Positions 15,238 to 24,231 of a stretch of 64,000 nucleotides of DNA are shown here, in pieces (the stretch's first letter is position 1; every line of letters starts with the position of its first letter). The notes beneath the pieces were generated by a model. The model ran no database searches, was not told the DNA's origin, and saw only the letters and a list, made by a program, of their open reading frames with translations. Source of the DNA: Vreelandella boliviensis LC1 (GTDB lineage Bacteria > Pseudomonadota > Gammaproteobacteria > Pseudomonadales > Halomonadaceae); contig NZ_JH393259.1 of NCBI RefSeq assembly GCF_000236035.1, positions 341,809-405,808 on the forward strand, read 5' to 3'. The position numbers and the translations under genes are program-made.

Positions 15238-15558
15238 ATGTCTGCTTCTACAAGCGCCGCTACACGCCTGCTTGAACATAACTGTCGCGCTATTGAGGCA
15301 GGAACTAACCTGCTCAAAGCGCTGGCCAACGAGAAACGGCTGCAAATACTCTGCCTTCTTGCCGAGAAAGAGCTGTCAGTAACGCAAATTAATCAACAAC
15401 TCGCGTTAAGTCAGTCGGCACTTTCTCAGCATCTTGCCATTTTGCGGCGTGATGAGCTTGTTGATACACGGCGGGAGTCACAAACGATCTATTATTCTTT
15501 AAGCAGTGAAAGTGCCAAGGCAGTGATCGATACCTTGGCACAACATTACGCCGCATAA
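15238..15558 (+). CDS. ArsR/SmtB-family transcriptional regulator
   Basis: A 106-aa winged-helix repressor. The helix-turn-helix is clear: LLKALANEKRLQILCLL, then VTQINQQLALSQSALSQHLA and the wing DTRRESQTIYYSL. The family represses metal, arsenic, sulfide or redox genes and dissociates on ligand binding. There are only two Cys (16 and 39), not the CVC metal site of ArsR/SmtB nor the canonical BigR/SqrR spacing, so the signal cannot be named. ATG 15238 has AAGGAG 7 nt upstream. No effector gene follows on the same strand: the next gene is convergent. Its target is therefore likely to be itself or the divergent prpE side. Confidence 0.88.
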   Translation: MSASTSAATRLLEHNCRAIEAGTNLLKALANEKRLQILCLLAEKELSVTQINQQLALSQSALSQHLAILRRDELVDTRRESQTIYYSLSSESAKAVIDTLAQHYAA

Positions 15559-15586
15559 ATTGACCACTAGCGACCCAGTGTAAAAC

Positions 15587-16630
15587 TCAGCGCCGCTGCC
15601 ACCCAGCGGCATCGATTACGCCAAGCGCTTTAAGCGCGGCTTTTTCGACCCCTTCCGACACGGCTAACCCCAGTTTACGGCTAAAGGTTTTAGGTGCTTC
15701 CAGCTTCACTGTGAATACTTGCGCCTCGGTCATGCGTTTAACCAAATAGGCTTCGCTGGTACCTACGCTGTCGACAAGCTGTTGGGGTAATGCTTCGCTG
15801 CCGTACCAAATCTCGCCAGTGGCGAGGGTGTCGATATCCATGGCGGGGCGCCGTTCTGCCACATAGCTTTTAAACAAGCGGTGCGTATTCTCTAAGTCCT
15901 CCAAGAACTTTGCTTTCCCCTCTTCGGTATTTTCACCCAGCACGGTCAGGGTGCGCTTGTACTTACCGGCGGTAAGCAGTTCGACGTCAATATCGTGGCG
16001 TTTAAGCAACCGGTGAATATTGGGAACTTGCGCCACCACGCCGATGGAGCCAATCACTGCAAAGGGCGCGGCCTTGATGTGCTGTGCGGTGCAGGCCATC
16101 AGGTAACCACCGCTCGCCGCCACTTTGTCGATGCACACGGTCGTGGTTAGCCCCGCCGTGCGCAGCCGGTCTAACTGTGCCGCTGCCAACCCATAGGCAT
16201 GCACCAGGCCTCCCGCCGATTCAAGGCGCACCACTACCTCGTCTTCCTTAGCGGCAACACCAATGATGGCCGACACCTCTTGAGCAAAATGCTCGGTTTG
16301 CGAGGCTTTCAGATCGCCGTGGAAGTCGAGCACCCAAACCCGCGGCCCTGGAGCGGCGTCTTGCTCCGTCTTATTTGCCTTCTGACGCTTTTTATCTTCG
16401 CTGCGAAATAGTTTCAGCAGTTTTTTGCGCGCGCCAGGAAGCGTGGCTGCCAGGCGCAAACGCCGGACACGCCGGCGCCGCTGATCGTTGAGAGGCTCGA
16501 TATTGAGTTTCAGGTCACTCTCTTTGTCCTGCTTGGTTCGCGCTATCAGCAGCAAGCCAATGCCTATCAGCGCCATCACGACGGTGGTTTGCACAATAAA
16601 GGTGCCTATTTCCGCTACCCATTCATTCAT
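15587..16630 (-). CDS. sohB: inner-membrane serine protease SohB
   Basis: A 347-aa signal-peptide-peptidase-A family protease (clan SK, Ser-Lys dyad) facing the periplasm. One N-terminal membrane anchor (TTVVMALIGIGLLLIA) is followed by a basic cytosolic-type linker rich in Arg/Lys, and then the S49 domain with VRLESAGGLVHAYGLAA, the nucleophile in KVAASGGYLMACTA and the general-base Lys in ELLTAGKYKRTLT. Length and order match SohB. ATG 16630 has GGAGAACG upstream. It is a single gene, converging on the arsR-type gene. Confidence 0.93.
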   Translation of the reverse strand: MNEWVAEIGTFIVQTTVVMALIGIGLLLIARTKQDKESDLKLNIEPLNDQRRRRVRRLRLAATLPGARKKLLKLFRSEDKKRQKANKTEQDAAPGPRVWVLDFHGDLKASQTEHFAQEVSAIIGVAAKEDEVVVRLESAGGLVHAYGLAAAQLDRLRTAGLTTTVCIDKVAASGGYLMACTAQHIKAAPFAVIGSIGVVAQVPNIHRLLKRHDIDVELLTAGKYKRTLTVLGENTEEGKAKFLEDLENTHRLFKSYVAERRPAMDIDTLATGEIWYGSEALPQQLVDSVGTSEAYLVKRMTEAQVFTVKLEAPKTFSRKLGLAVSEGVEKAALKALGVIDAAGWQRR

Positions 16631-16827
16631 TGACGTTCTCCATTAGAGGCTTGATTCCTTTATGACTCGTGCGTTGGTATATGCGTTTGCGAAGTGTGAG
16701 TCCAGCGCTTGATTAGAACACCCGTATGAAATAACCTCGCATGCCTTTACAATTGTTTCTTTTGGTTACGGTCGCTAGTCTTGGCCTGAACTATTTAATG
16801 TCCATCAACTTAATTGAGAGATATGTT

Positions 16828-17139
16828 ATGTCAAACAATACCCTTGAGAAGCTTAAAGCGCGTTTTAATCCGGAAGCAGCAAAGGGGATGGATGAAGTTT
16901 TCCAGTTTCACTTTACGGATGCTGGCAGCTACTACTTAACTATCCAAGATGGCACGCTGGACGTGCAAGAGGGTGAACACGACGATCCATCTGTCAGCTT
17001 GAGCCTTACCACTGACACACTAAAAGGCATTATGAGCGGTGAAATCAATGGTATGACGGCGTTTATGACCGGCAAGCTAAAAGCGACCGGGAATGTAATG
17101 CTGGCCACTAAGCTGACTAGCTTATTCCCTAGCGAGTAA
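16828..17139 (+). CDS. SCP2 sterol-binding domain protein
   Basis: A 103-aa single-domain SCP2-like protein: LEKLKARFNPEAAKGMDEVFQF, then YYLTIQDGTLDVQEGEHDDP, LTTDTLKGIMSGEINGMTAFMTGKLKATG (quoted here only as landmarks LTTDTLKGIMSG and MTAFMTGKLKATG). Such proteins bind lipids or acyl-CoA in a hydrophobic tunnel; the bacterial role is usually unknown. ATG 16828 follows GAGAG and begins the domain. An in-frame start at 16741 would add a 29-residue hydrophobic leader (LFLLVTVASLGLNYL), so a membrane-anchored longer form cannot be excluded. Convergent with nudC. Confidence 0.85.
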   Translation: MSNNTLEKLKARFNPEAAKGMDEVFQFHFTDAGSYYLTIQDGTLDVQEGEHDDPSVSLSLTTDTLKGIMSGEINGMTAFMTGKLKATGNVMLATKLTSLFPSE

Positions 17140-17164
17140 TCGTCCTATCGGCACGCGGCGCCGC

Positions 17165-17950
17165 TTACTCTTCGCGCCAGCGTGCCAAATGGGTTTCGAT
17201 CAGTTCGCGGGATATCGAGTAAGGCGGCGGCAGAGAGGGCAACTGACGGGGAGAAAACCACGCAGCATCGCTAATCTCCACCCCATCAATGCGAATGCGC
17301 CGGGTGGTGGCTTCGGCGAAGTAACCAAACATCAGCGAGTGCGGGAATGGCCACGCCTGACTTTGGTGATACCGCAGTTGATCAATATGCACCCCCACTT
17401 CCTCAAATACCTCGCGATGCACTGCCTCTTCTGCAGACTCCCCCGGCTCGATAAAACCAGCCAATGTGGAGTAACGTCCCGGCGGAAAGCGCGGACTGCG
17501 GGCTAGCAGCATCGCCTCTCCACTGGTCACCAGGGTAATGATGCACGGGGAAATACGTGGATAGTTGCGATGACCGCAGGCGTGGCAGTGCATCGCAAAT
17601 TCCGCGCTAAGCTTGGTAGCCGGTGCGCCACAACGACCGCAGAAGCGGTGATTTTCCAGCCAGGCACCTACCTGCAGTGCCGTAGAGAGCAGGCTAAACC
17701 AAGCGGTGGAAAGCTCGCTCATCCATTGGCGACCATCAATCCAACCGCTTCCAGCCTGGGGTTCAACCAGCAGCGCCACCGGCTCATCATCCCAGTAACA
17801 CAACGGCTGCATCTGTTCTGTCCAGGGCTGGTAAGGCTGCAGCGGGGTTAGCTCTTCGCTACCGTTTAACGGTGCGGGCGCCAATAGGCTCCGCGATAGC
17901 CGAATAACTCGACCGGCTTGTTCATGATGAGGAATTTCTCGCCTAAGCAT
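17165..17950 (-). CDS. nudC: NAD(H) diphosphatase / NAD-decapping Nudix hydrolase
   Basis: A 261-aa NudC: cleaves NADH to NMNH and AMP and removes NAD caps from RNA. It has the four-Cys zinc ribbon (CGRCGAP, then CHACGHRNYP), PRISPCII, the Nudix box GFIEPGESAEEAVHREVFEE, and the NudC-specific array SQAWPFPHS, where the usual SQPWPFP has Ala in place of Pro. ATG 17950 overlaps the end of dnaQ by 8 bp (ATGCTTAG). An upstream in-frame ATG at 17968 is possible. It is the last gene of the yafS-rnhA-dnaQ-nudC run. Confidence 0.92.
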   Translation of the reverse strand: MLRREIPHHEQAGRVIRLSRSLLAPAPLNGSEELTPLQPYQPWTEQMQPLCYWDDEPVALLVEPQAGSGWIDGRQWMSELSTAWFSLLSTALQVGAWLENHRFCGRCGAPATKLSAEFAMHCHACGHRNYPRISPCIITLVTSGEAMLLARSPRFPPGRYSTLAGFIEPGESAEEAVHREVFEEVGVHIDQLRYHQSQAWPFPHSLMFGYFAEATTRRIRIDGVEISDAAWFSPRQLPSLPPPYSISRELIETHLARWREE

Positions 17951-18683
17951 CGCTGGCCGCACCCTCAAACCAGTTCAACTGATGCGCCTCGCATTTGGCC
18001 TTATGCGCCGCTTGCTCTGTCTCGCTTGGACGCACCACGCGCAATTGTCCAGGCGTTAAAGAAAGCCGCTGAATCGACATCCCTTCATTAGAGGTATCCG
18101 CCTGCTCCTGTTCCGCTGCGGAGGCCGCGTCCAGGGTCAGCGCGGTCTGTCCACCGGTCATCGCTAGATAGACCTCAGCGAGGATTTCCGAATCTAACAG
18201 TGCGCCGTGCAGTACCCGGTGACCATTGTCGATATCGTAGCGTTTGCACAATGCGTCAAGACTGTTGCGCTGGCCTGGGTGCATCTTTCGCGCCATGGTC
18301 AGCGTATCTAATACGCCGCAATGATCGCTCACCGGCCCCAGCACAGGGGATTTGCGCTGCCGATTCAACATGCCCAGCTCGTGGTCGATAAAGCCCACAT
18401 CGAAGGGGGCGTTATGAATCACCAACTCTGCGCCTTCGATGAATGCCCAAAACTCATCGGCTATTTTCGCGAATACCGGCTCGTTGGCGACTTTGGCGTT
18501 ATCAATCCCGTGAACGGCGACTACCTCTGCGTCGATATGTCGCTCTGGGTTGATGTATTGATGATAAGTGCGGCCAGTGAAGCGTCGATTGACCATCTCA
18601 ATAGCACCAATTTCGACTAGGCGATGGCCATCTTTGGGGTCGATACCCGTGGTTTCAGTATCTAAGATCACCTGACGCATCAT
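17943..18683 (-). CDS. dnaQ: DNA polymerase III epsilon subunit (proofreading exonuclease)
   Basis: A 246-aa DEDDh exonuclease, the proofreading subunit of the replicative polymerase core. [20 protein letters not shown] is Exo[17 protein letters not shown] is ExoII, and [17 protein letters not shown] is ExoIII with the catalytic His and Asp. The C-terminal ~55 residues, which bind the polymerase alpha subunit, are present. ATG 18683 overlaps the rnhA stop (ATGA), a translational-coupling arrangement. In E. coli the neighbours rnhA and yafS are also next to dnaQ, but rnhA and dnaQ are divergent there, whereas here they are co-oriented. Confidence 0.96.
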   Translation of the reverse strand: MMRQVILDTETTGIDPKDGHRLVEIGAIEMVNRRFTGRTYHQYINPERHIDAEVVAVHGIDNAKVANEPVFAKIADEFWAFIEGAELVIHNAPFDVGFIDHELGMLNRQRKSPVLGPVSDHCGVLDTLTMARKMHPGQRNSLDALCKRYDIDNGHRVLHGALLDSEILAEVYLAMTGGQTALTLDAASAAEQEQADTSNEGMSIQRLSLTPGQLRVVRPSETEQAAHKAKCEAHQLNWFEGAASDA

Positions 18684-19150
18684 GCTCTCCTCTTTTGGTG
18701 CTCATCAATCGCTTCATTGGCCAGCGAATCGGCACGCTCGTTGCCTGGATGGCCGCTGTGCCCTTTTACCCAGTGCCACTCGACTTGGTGGCGCTGAGTC
18801 TCTTCGTGCAGAGTCTTCCATAGCTCGGCATTTTTGACCGGCTGCTTGGCAGCGGTTTTCCAGCCGCGCTTGATCCAATTATGAATCCACCGGGTAATCC
18901 CCTGGCGAACATATTGGGAGTCAGTCCAAAGCGCCACTTCACAAGGGGTATTGAGAGTGCGTAGCGCCATAATCGCGGCCATTAACTCCATGCGATTATT
19001 AGTCGTATCCGCTTCATAGCCTTTCAAGGTTTTCTCATGCTCGCCACTCGCCAGCACGACACCCCATCCGCCGGGCCCTGGGTTGCCCCTACAAGCCCCA
19101 TCGGTATACACCGTTACCCGAGGTAGATCTCCCGCCGCCTCTTTAGTCAA
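18680..19150 (-). CDS. rnhA: ribonuclease HI
   Basis: A 156-aa RNase HI, which cuts the RNA strand of RNA-DNA hybrids. Catalytic carboxylates: Asp in [17 protein letters not shown], Glu in [10 protein letters not shown], Asp in LWTDSQYV and Asp in GNERADSLA; the basic handle [13 protein letters not shown] is present. The start is decided by the ribosome-binding site: TTG 19150 follows GGGGGATC and overlaps the yafS stop (TTGACTAA), and it gives the family's length. The open frame upstream to 19345 only repeats the yafS tail in another frame. Confidence 0.95.
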   Translation of the reverse strand: MTKEAAGDLPRVTVYTDGACRGNPGPGGWGVVLASGEHEKTLKGYEADTTNNRMELMAAIMALRTLNTPCEVALWTDSQYVRQGITRWIHNWIKRGWKTAAKQPVKNAELWKTLHEETQRHQVEWHWVKGHSGHPGNERADSLANEAIDEHQKRRA

Positions 19151-20030
19151 TCTTTTGATCCCCCGGTTTATGTAAAACAGGCTTCTGTAAATCAGCTTTA
19201 TTTGAATCAGCTTCGTGCATACCCGCTTGCCGTGTTTTGGCTTGAGATGTTCTAGCGGGATTCGCTTGATAAGTTTGGTAGTGGGCGGATGAGCCAGAAC
19301 GGGTAACACCCAAAGACGCCGGAGAAGCTGGCGCCTCCAAGCCAAACCTCAAGCGCTGAACCGGTGCTTGGCGCTGCTGTCGGCGCGCTTGAATCATATA
19401 ACTTTCGCCCAGCGGCAGGTTATGACGCCGCCCAAACGACTCCCAATACTCTCCGCACTTGGCGTTCATCCGTCCCCGAAAACAGCAATAGTCTACCCGC
19501 TCCACCTCAAAGTCGACAAACGCCAACCAGTCGCGCAGACGGCTAGCGGAGCGCCAAGTACCGCTCCAGGGAAATTTCTGTCGGCGCTTTCGCCACTGCC
19601 GGGCAAGGCCACTCACGCCAATGGGGTTAAAGCCAAACAGCACCATAATGCCGTTATCGGCGGTTACCCGCGCGGCCTCCTGAAGAGCGAAATGGGCATC
19701 GGTTAAGTGCTCAAGCCAGTGGTGAATGACCACCACATCCAAACAGCGATCAGGCAGCGCAAGTTGATCCGGTGGACATATTAAGGCGCTAACGTTTTCG
19801 GCTAACTGACGCGTGGGCGACCAGCGAATGGGATGCGGAATAGCCGACATGGTCATCATTGTCGGCCCCATGCTCATTTCCAAGCTATGGCCGCCCACCC
19901 GCGATTCCACCACGGGTCCTAAGCAGGCACGCTGGGTTTCCCAAAGCGAGCGCCCCGCCTCTGTTTGCCAATAAGGCTGGCTACTTTGTAAGCGCTTAGC
20001 CAGTGTTGTGGCCGTCGTCGAATTTGACAT
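19143..20030 (-). CDS. yafS: SAM-dependent methyltransferase, YafS-like
   Basis: A 295-aa class I methyltransferase. The core has the acidic loop [20 protein letters not shown] and the [10 protein letters not shown] strand usual in this family; substrate unknown. Its place between gloB and rnhA matches E. coli yafS, which supports the name. The SAM-binding glycine loop is weak ([13 protein letters not shown]). The C-terminal ~65 residues are low-complexity, rich in Gln, Ala, Lys and Asp ([20 protein letters not shown]), and are absent from YafS as I know it. ATG 20030 has GGAGGG upstream. It overlaps the TTG start of rnhA. Confidence 0.85.
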   Translation of the reverse strand: MSNSTTATTLAKRLQSSQPYWQTEAGRSLWETQRACLGPVVESRVGGHSLEMSMGPTMMTMSAIPHPIRWSPTRQLAENVSALICPPDQLALPDRCLDVVVIHHWLEHLTDAHFALQEAARVTADNGIMVLFGFNPIGVSGLARQWRKRRQKFPWSGTWRSASRLRDWLAFVDFEVERVDYCCFRGRMNAKCGEYWESFGRRHNLPLGESYMIQARRQQRQAPVQRLRFGLEAPASPASLGVTRSGSSAHYQTYQANPARTSQAKTRQAGMHEADSNKADLQKPVLHKPGDQKID

Positions 20031-20141
20031 GAACAGCGCTTCCCTCCACAGTAACGGCTTTTTAACGCCTTTTACGCACCGTTTTAGCGCTAATTAGCGC
20101 AATGTTTGACGTTTTTTTTCGTAACTTAAAGGATCTCGCCG

Positions 20142-20909
20142 ATGATGAGCGTGACACCGATCCCCGCCCTTAGCGACAACTATATTTGGCTATTAAGACA
20201 AGATACCAGTCAAAGCGTTTGTGTGGTGGATCCCGGTGAAGCTGCCCCGGTAATCGAGTTTCTTGAGCGTGAGTCGCTAACCCTAAATTGCATTTTGATT
20301 ACCCACCACCACCATGATCATACCGGTGGTTTAGCGGAGCTGATTAAACGCTACTCCCCTCATGTTATAGGCCCGGCCAATCCTAACATTGAAGGCATTG
20401 ATGAAACCGTGGGCGACGGCGATGAAGTCCGCATTATGGGCCGCTTGTTTGACGTCATGGCGACACCCGGCCATACGCTGGATCATATCAGCTACTTCAC
20501 AGCGGGTATCCCTGCTCTACTGTTCTGCGGCGACACACTTTTTTGTGCGGGTTGTGGTCGATTATTCGAGGGTACACCGGAGCAAATGCACACCGCGCTG
20601 AAAAAATTTGCGGAACTCCCTGAAGATACACTGGTCTTTGCAGCCCATGAGTACACTCAAGCAAACCTAACGTTTGCTCGTGCTGCGGATCCTGAAAACG
20701 AAGACGTCAAACACGCTTTACAGGAGTGTGAAAAGGCGCGGGCATTGGATCGCCCCACCTTACCCAGCACGATAGGACGCGAGCTGAAAATTAATCCCTA
20801 CCTTCGCGTGGGCACTGATAGCGTGCGACAAGCGGCAGGTACCCAGGGTGTTAATAATGATGATCTCGCTACGTTCACCACTCTACGCGAGTGGAAGAAC
20901 CGTTTTTAA
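20142..20909 (+). CDS. gloB: hydroxyacylglutathione hydrolase (glyoxalase II)
   Basis: A 255-aa metallo-beta-lactamase-fold enzyme that hydrolyses S-lactoylglutathione to lactate and glutathione, the second step of methylglyoxal detoxification. Metal ligands are visible in THHHHDHTGG, in the His of ATPGHTLDHI, the Asp of LFCGDTLF and the His of FAAHEYTQAN. The substrate-binding CGRLFEGTPEQM is present. Length is normal. Two adjacent ATGs begin the frame at 20142, after AAGGA. Divergent from yafS, 111 bp apart; mltD follows after 30 nt. Confidence 0.96.
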   Translation: MMSVTPIPALSDNYIWLLRQDTSQSVCVVDPGEAAPVIEFLERESLTLNCILITHHHHDHTGGLAELIKRYSPHVIGPANPNIEGIDETVGDGDEVRIMGRLFDVMATPGHTLDHISYFTAGIPALLFCGDTLFCAGCGRLFEGTPEQMHTALKKFAELPEDTLVFAAHEYTQANLTFARAADPENEDVKHALQECEKARALDRPTLPSTIGRELKINPYLRVGTDSVRQAAGTQGVNNDDLATFTTLREWKNRF

Positions 20910-20939
20910 GAACGCTATCGAAACCAAACGAATGCAACT

Positions 20940-22163
20940 ATGACCTATCGAACGATTCGCCAGCGCTTGATGCTGAGCGCGGGCAGTACCGTAATAATGG
21001 GCCTAATGTTAGCCGCTGCGGCAAGCTCACAAGCCTCTGCTACAACCTATGAACGATCTACTGGATCAACACACACGTCAGTAGACGTTACAAAACCACG
21101 CCCCACGCCGTTCCAAATCCATTTTTGGGAGGCGCTGGAGCTGGAACCCCAGGACGCCTGGACAACGCTGCGTAAAAGCTTTCAGTGGCAAGAAAAGTCA
21201 CTGCCCGTTGAGGCCCAGGCGCGGGTAGACGAATGGATTGAGTACTACCGTTCAAGCCCCGAAAACATTGCCACTATCACCGAAAGAGCCACTCCTTGGC
21301 TTGCCTGGATCACCCAGCAAGTTAGCGAACGCGGCCTGCCTGGTGAAGTCGCATTAATTCCCTTCGTAGAGAGTTCGTTTGACCCAGGTGCGCGTAGCCA
21401 CCGAGGTGCTGCTGGGCTATGGCAGTTTATGCCTGGCACCGGCGATGCACTGGGCTTGGTAAGAAACGGGAACTACGATGGTCGATTAGACGTGGTGACC
21501 TCCACCGAAGCGGCGCTGGACTACTTGGAAATGCAGGCTGACCAGTGGTATGAAGGTGATCTGATGCTGTCATTAGCCGCTTATAACGCAGGTGCAGGCA
21601 CCGTTAATCGCGCTCAGCGCCAGGCCCAGGGTCAAGGTTTAAACGGCGAGTACTGGGATCTCTCGCTGCCCTACGAAACCATGCAGTATGTACCCAAGCT
21701 AAAAGCAATCGCGACGATCATTAATGACCCAGAGCAGTACGGTGTCAGCTTGCCGGAAATACACGTTGAGCCGGCCTTTGCAAAAGTGCAGTTGACCCAT
21801 GCGGTAAGCCTCTCAGAAGCCTCACAGCTTTTGGATGTTAGTCAAACGGCGTTAGTCGAGCTAAATCCAGGCCTGTTGAATGGCAGTATCGACCCACGCA
21901 GCGGCCAGACACTGCTGGTACCTGAAGAAGTCGATATACAGGTGCTTGCGCAACTCGCCCAAGGCGGCAGTCAAACACAAGATAGTAACCAAGCGTTTGC
22001 GCAAAACAGCAGTGGCAATACCCACCGCGTTGAAAGGGGCGATAGTCTCTCTGCGATTGCAGCCCAGTATAATGTTGACCAGCAAGACCTCATACGCTGG
22101 AATGCGATTGAACGCCCCAGCGCTTTACAACCAGGCCAACTGTTGACACTTTCAGGGCGTTAA
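20940..22163 (+). CDS. mltD: lytic murein transglycosylase D-like, with LysM
   Basis: A 407-aa peptidoglycan lytic transglycosylase. An N-terminal signal peptide (LMLSAGSTVIMGLMLAAAAS) is followed by the SLT domain, with catalytic Glu in IPFVESSFDPGA, then GAAGLWQFMPGTG and LSLAAYNAGAGTVNRA. One LysM repeat (HRVERGDSLSAIAAQYNV) sits at the C-terminus, fewer than the two or more in many MltD proteins. There is no lipobox Cys, so unlike E. coli MltD it is probably soluble in the periplasm or uncleaved. The gloB-mltD adjacency matches E. coli, although the two are co-oriented here. Confidence 0.9.
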   Translation: MTYRTIRQRLMLSAGSTVIMGLMLAAAASSQASATTYERSTGSTHTSVDVTKPRPTPFQIHFWEALELEPQDAWTTLRKSFQWQEKSLPVEAQARVDEWIEYYRSSPENIATITERATPWLAWITQQVSERGLPGEVALIPFVESSFDPGARSHRGAAGLWQFMPGTGDALGLVRNGNYDGRLDVVTSTEAALDYLEMQADQWYEGDLMLSLAAYNAGAGTVNRAQRQAQGQGLNGEYWDLSLPYETMQYVPKLKAIATIINDPEQYGVSLPEIHVEPAFAKVQLTHAVSLSEASQLLDVSQTALVELNPGLLNGSIDPRSGQTLLVPEEVDIQVLAQLAQGGSQTQDSNQAFAQNSSGNTHRVERGDSLSAIAAQYNVDQQDLIRWNAIERPSALQPGQLLTLSGR

Positions 22164-22196
22164 ATCGGGGTAAATAGTTGGCTTTGTTCACATGGG

Positions 22197-24155
22197 ATGT
22201 CACCAATGCCGCATGGTTTGTTTTTTGCGAAATCGCTTCTACTCATCAGTGGCCTGCTGTTTAGCGTATCAATTCTGGTTTCAGAAACGCTGGCTTCAGA
22301 AACGACGTCTAACAATGATTCGTCTATCACCACCCCCAGCAATGTGGTGGGTGATTTAAATACTGACGCTAACAACGGGGTGCCTGTTGAAACAGTTCAT
22401 GGGCTATCTCTTTACGATAGCCCCGAGCTAGCAGCCGACTTTCCCTACTTCCCGCATGTAAATCCTCACGCCCCCAAAGGCGGCACCATTACCCATACCG
22501 CCGTGGGGAGCAGCTTTGACTCGACTAATCCGTTTATTATTCGCGGCACGCCAGTTACCGGCATTTCACAAATTTACGACACCCTGATGGCCAGCAACCC
22601 CAATGAGCCCTTTAGCCTCTACGGCTTGCTGGCTAAAGGCGTGCGTCTTGACCCTGACAGGGAGTGGATCGAGTTCGACCTGCGCCCAGAAGCACGCTTC
22701 CAAGACGGAGAGCCGGTCACTGCCTACGATGTGGTGTTCTCGCTTAACTTGCTCCGCGAAGAGGGCAATCCGTTTTACGCCAGCTACTACGCTGGGGTGG
22801 AAGAAGCCATCGCGCTAAATGAGCATCAGGTACGCTTTACCTTTAACGATAACGAATCCCGCGAACTGCCGTTAATCATTGCCCAACTTCCCATACTCCC
22901 CCGCCACTACTGGGAACCCCGCGAGTTCACATCGCCCACCCTAGTGGCACACCCAGGCTCCGGGCCCTATCGTATTAGTGAAGTAGACCCTGGTCGGCGA
23001 ATTGTTTATCAGCGCGATGAGGATTACTGGGGGAAAGATTTACCGGTCAATATTGGCCGATACAATATTGACCGCATCATTTACGACTACTACCGTGACC
23101 GAGATATTGCCTGGGAAGCGTTTAAAGCTGGCCTGACCGACTTTCGTACCGATGCCCGCGCCGCCACCTGGGCGATTGGCTATAATTTCCCTGCCTATGA
23201 AGAGGGCTTGGTCAAGCGGCTGACGGTGCCGGACGTCAACCCTTCAATGATGCAGGCATTTGTCTTCAACCTGCGTAAAGAGAAGTTTCAGGACCCACGT
23301 GTGCGAGAAGCATTAAGCCTCACCTTCGATTTCCCGTGGCTGAATACCAATATTTTTTACGGCACTTACCAGCGCACCGAGAGTTTTTTCCAAAATTCTG
23401 AAATGGAAGCCACCGGACTGCCTTCGGAGGCAGAGCTTGCGTTACTGGAGCCCTTCCGTGACGAGTTGATAGCCTCCCATGGCTCTTCTGACCGCCTGTT
23501 TACCGAGCCGCTGCCTATCGATGAGCCTATCGAGCTACGCGAACGGCTGCGTAAAGCGCTTGAGCTACTCCGCGAGGCAGGTTACCAGGTTGAAGACGGC
23601 ATGCTAGTCAACCAGGACACCGGGCGACCGTTAAGCCTGGAAGTGCTGCTCTACGACTCGGGGCTTGAGCGCGTGGTGCAGCCCATGCTGCGCAACATGG
23701 CCCGCCTGGGGGTGCAGACCTCACTGCGTATCGTTGATATTAATCAATATTTAAACCGGCAGCGCAATTACGACTATGACATAGTGATTAGCCATTTCCC
23801 GCAGTCGAACAATCCGGGCAATGAGCAGCGTGACTTCTGGACCAGTGCCGCCGCCGTGGCACCGCAAAGCCGTAACCGAATGGCGCTGGCACATCCAGCG
23901 GTCGATGCACTGGTGGAAACGATCATTAGTGCCGATGGCCGTGAAGCGTTGGATACCGCCACCCGCGCGCTGGATCGGGTGCTGCGCTGGGGGTTCTATG
24001 TGATTCCCCACTACCACTCTGGGGAGACCCGTATCGCCATTTGGGATAAGTTTGGCTACCCGGAGCCATTCCCAGCGTACGCCATGGATATGGATGCGTG
24101 GTGGGTAGACACCCAGCGTGAAGCAGCACTGCAGCGCCGTCAACGCGGACGCTAA
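22197..24155 (+). CDS. yejA: peptide ABC transporter substrate-binding protein, YejA-like
   Basis: A 652-aa periplasmic oligopeptide-binding protein (SBP family 5) for the YejABEF importer, which in enterobacteria takes up peptides including microcin C. Signal peptide SLLLISGLLFSVSILVS, cleaved near ASE. YejA-type landmarks are ADFPYFPHVNPHAPKGG, SFDSTNPFI, QDGEPVTAYDVVFSLNLL and GPYRISEVDPGR. The start is 22197 or the in-frame ATG 22206; GGGATG precedes the second. It heads a four-gene run with yejB, yejE and yejF, all full length. Confidence 0.9.
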   Translation: MSPMPHGLFFAKSLLLISGLLFSVSILVSETLASETTSNNDSSITTPSNVVGDLNTDANNGVPVETVHGLSLYDSPELAADFPYFPHVNPHAPKGGTITHTAVGSSFDSTNPFIIRGTPVTGISQIYDTLMASNPNEPFSLYGLLAKGVRLDPDREWIEFDLRPEARFQDGEPVTAYDVVFSLNLLREEGNPFYASYYAGVEEAIALNEHQVRFTFNDNESRELPLIIAQLPILPRHYWEPREFTSPTLVAHPGSGPYRISEVDPGRRIVYQRDEDYWGKDLPVNIGRYNIDRIIYDYYRDRDIAWEAFKAGLTDFRTDARAATWAIGYNFPAYEEGLVKRLTVPDVNPSMMQAFVFNLRKEKFQDPRVREALSLTFDFPWLNTNIFYGTYQRTESFFQNSEMEATGLPSEAELALLEPFRDELIASHGSSDRLFTEPLPIDEPIELRERLRKALELLREAGYQVEDGMLVNQDTGRPLSLEVLLYDSGLERVVQPMLRNMARLGVQTSLRIVDINQYLNRQRNYDYDIVISHFPQSNNPGNEQRDFWTSAAAVAPQSRNRMALAHPAVDALVETIISADGREALDTATRALDRVLRWGFYVIPHYHSGETRIAIWDKFGYPEPFPAYAMDMDAWWVDTQREAALQRRQRGR

Positions 24156-24231
24156 CACGGCCGCGATGACAATGACTGATTGCAACGGCTTATCCTTAAC
24201 GGTTTCATCGTCATAAACCTCGGAGTGCTCT

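Noticed and set aside
19151..19345. N-terminal extension of rnhA
   Set aside because: Lies in another frame over the yafS tail; TTG 19150 has a strong ribosome-binding site and gives normal length.
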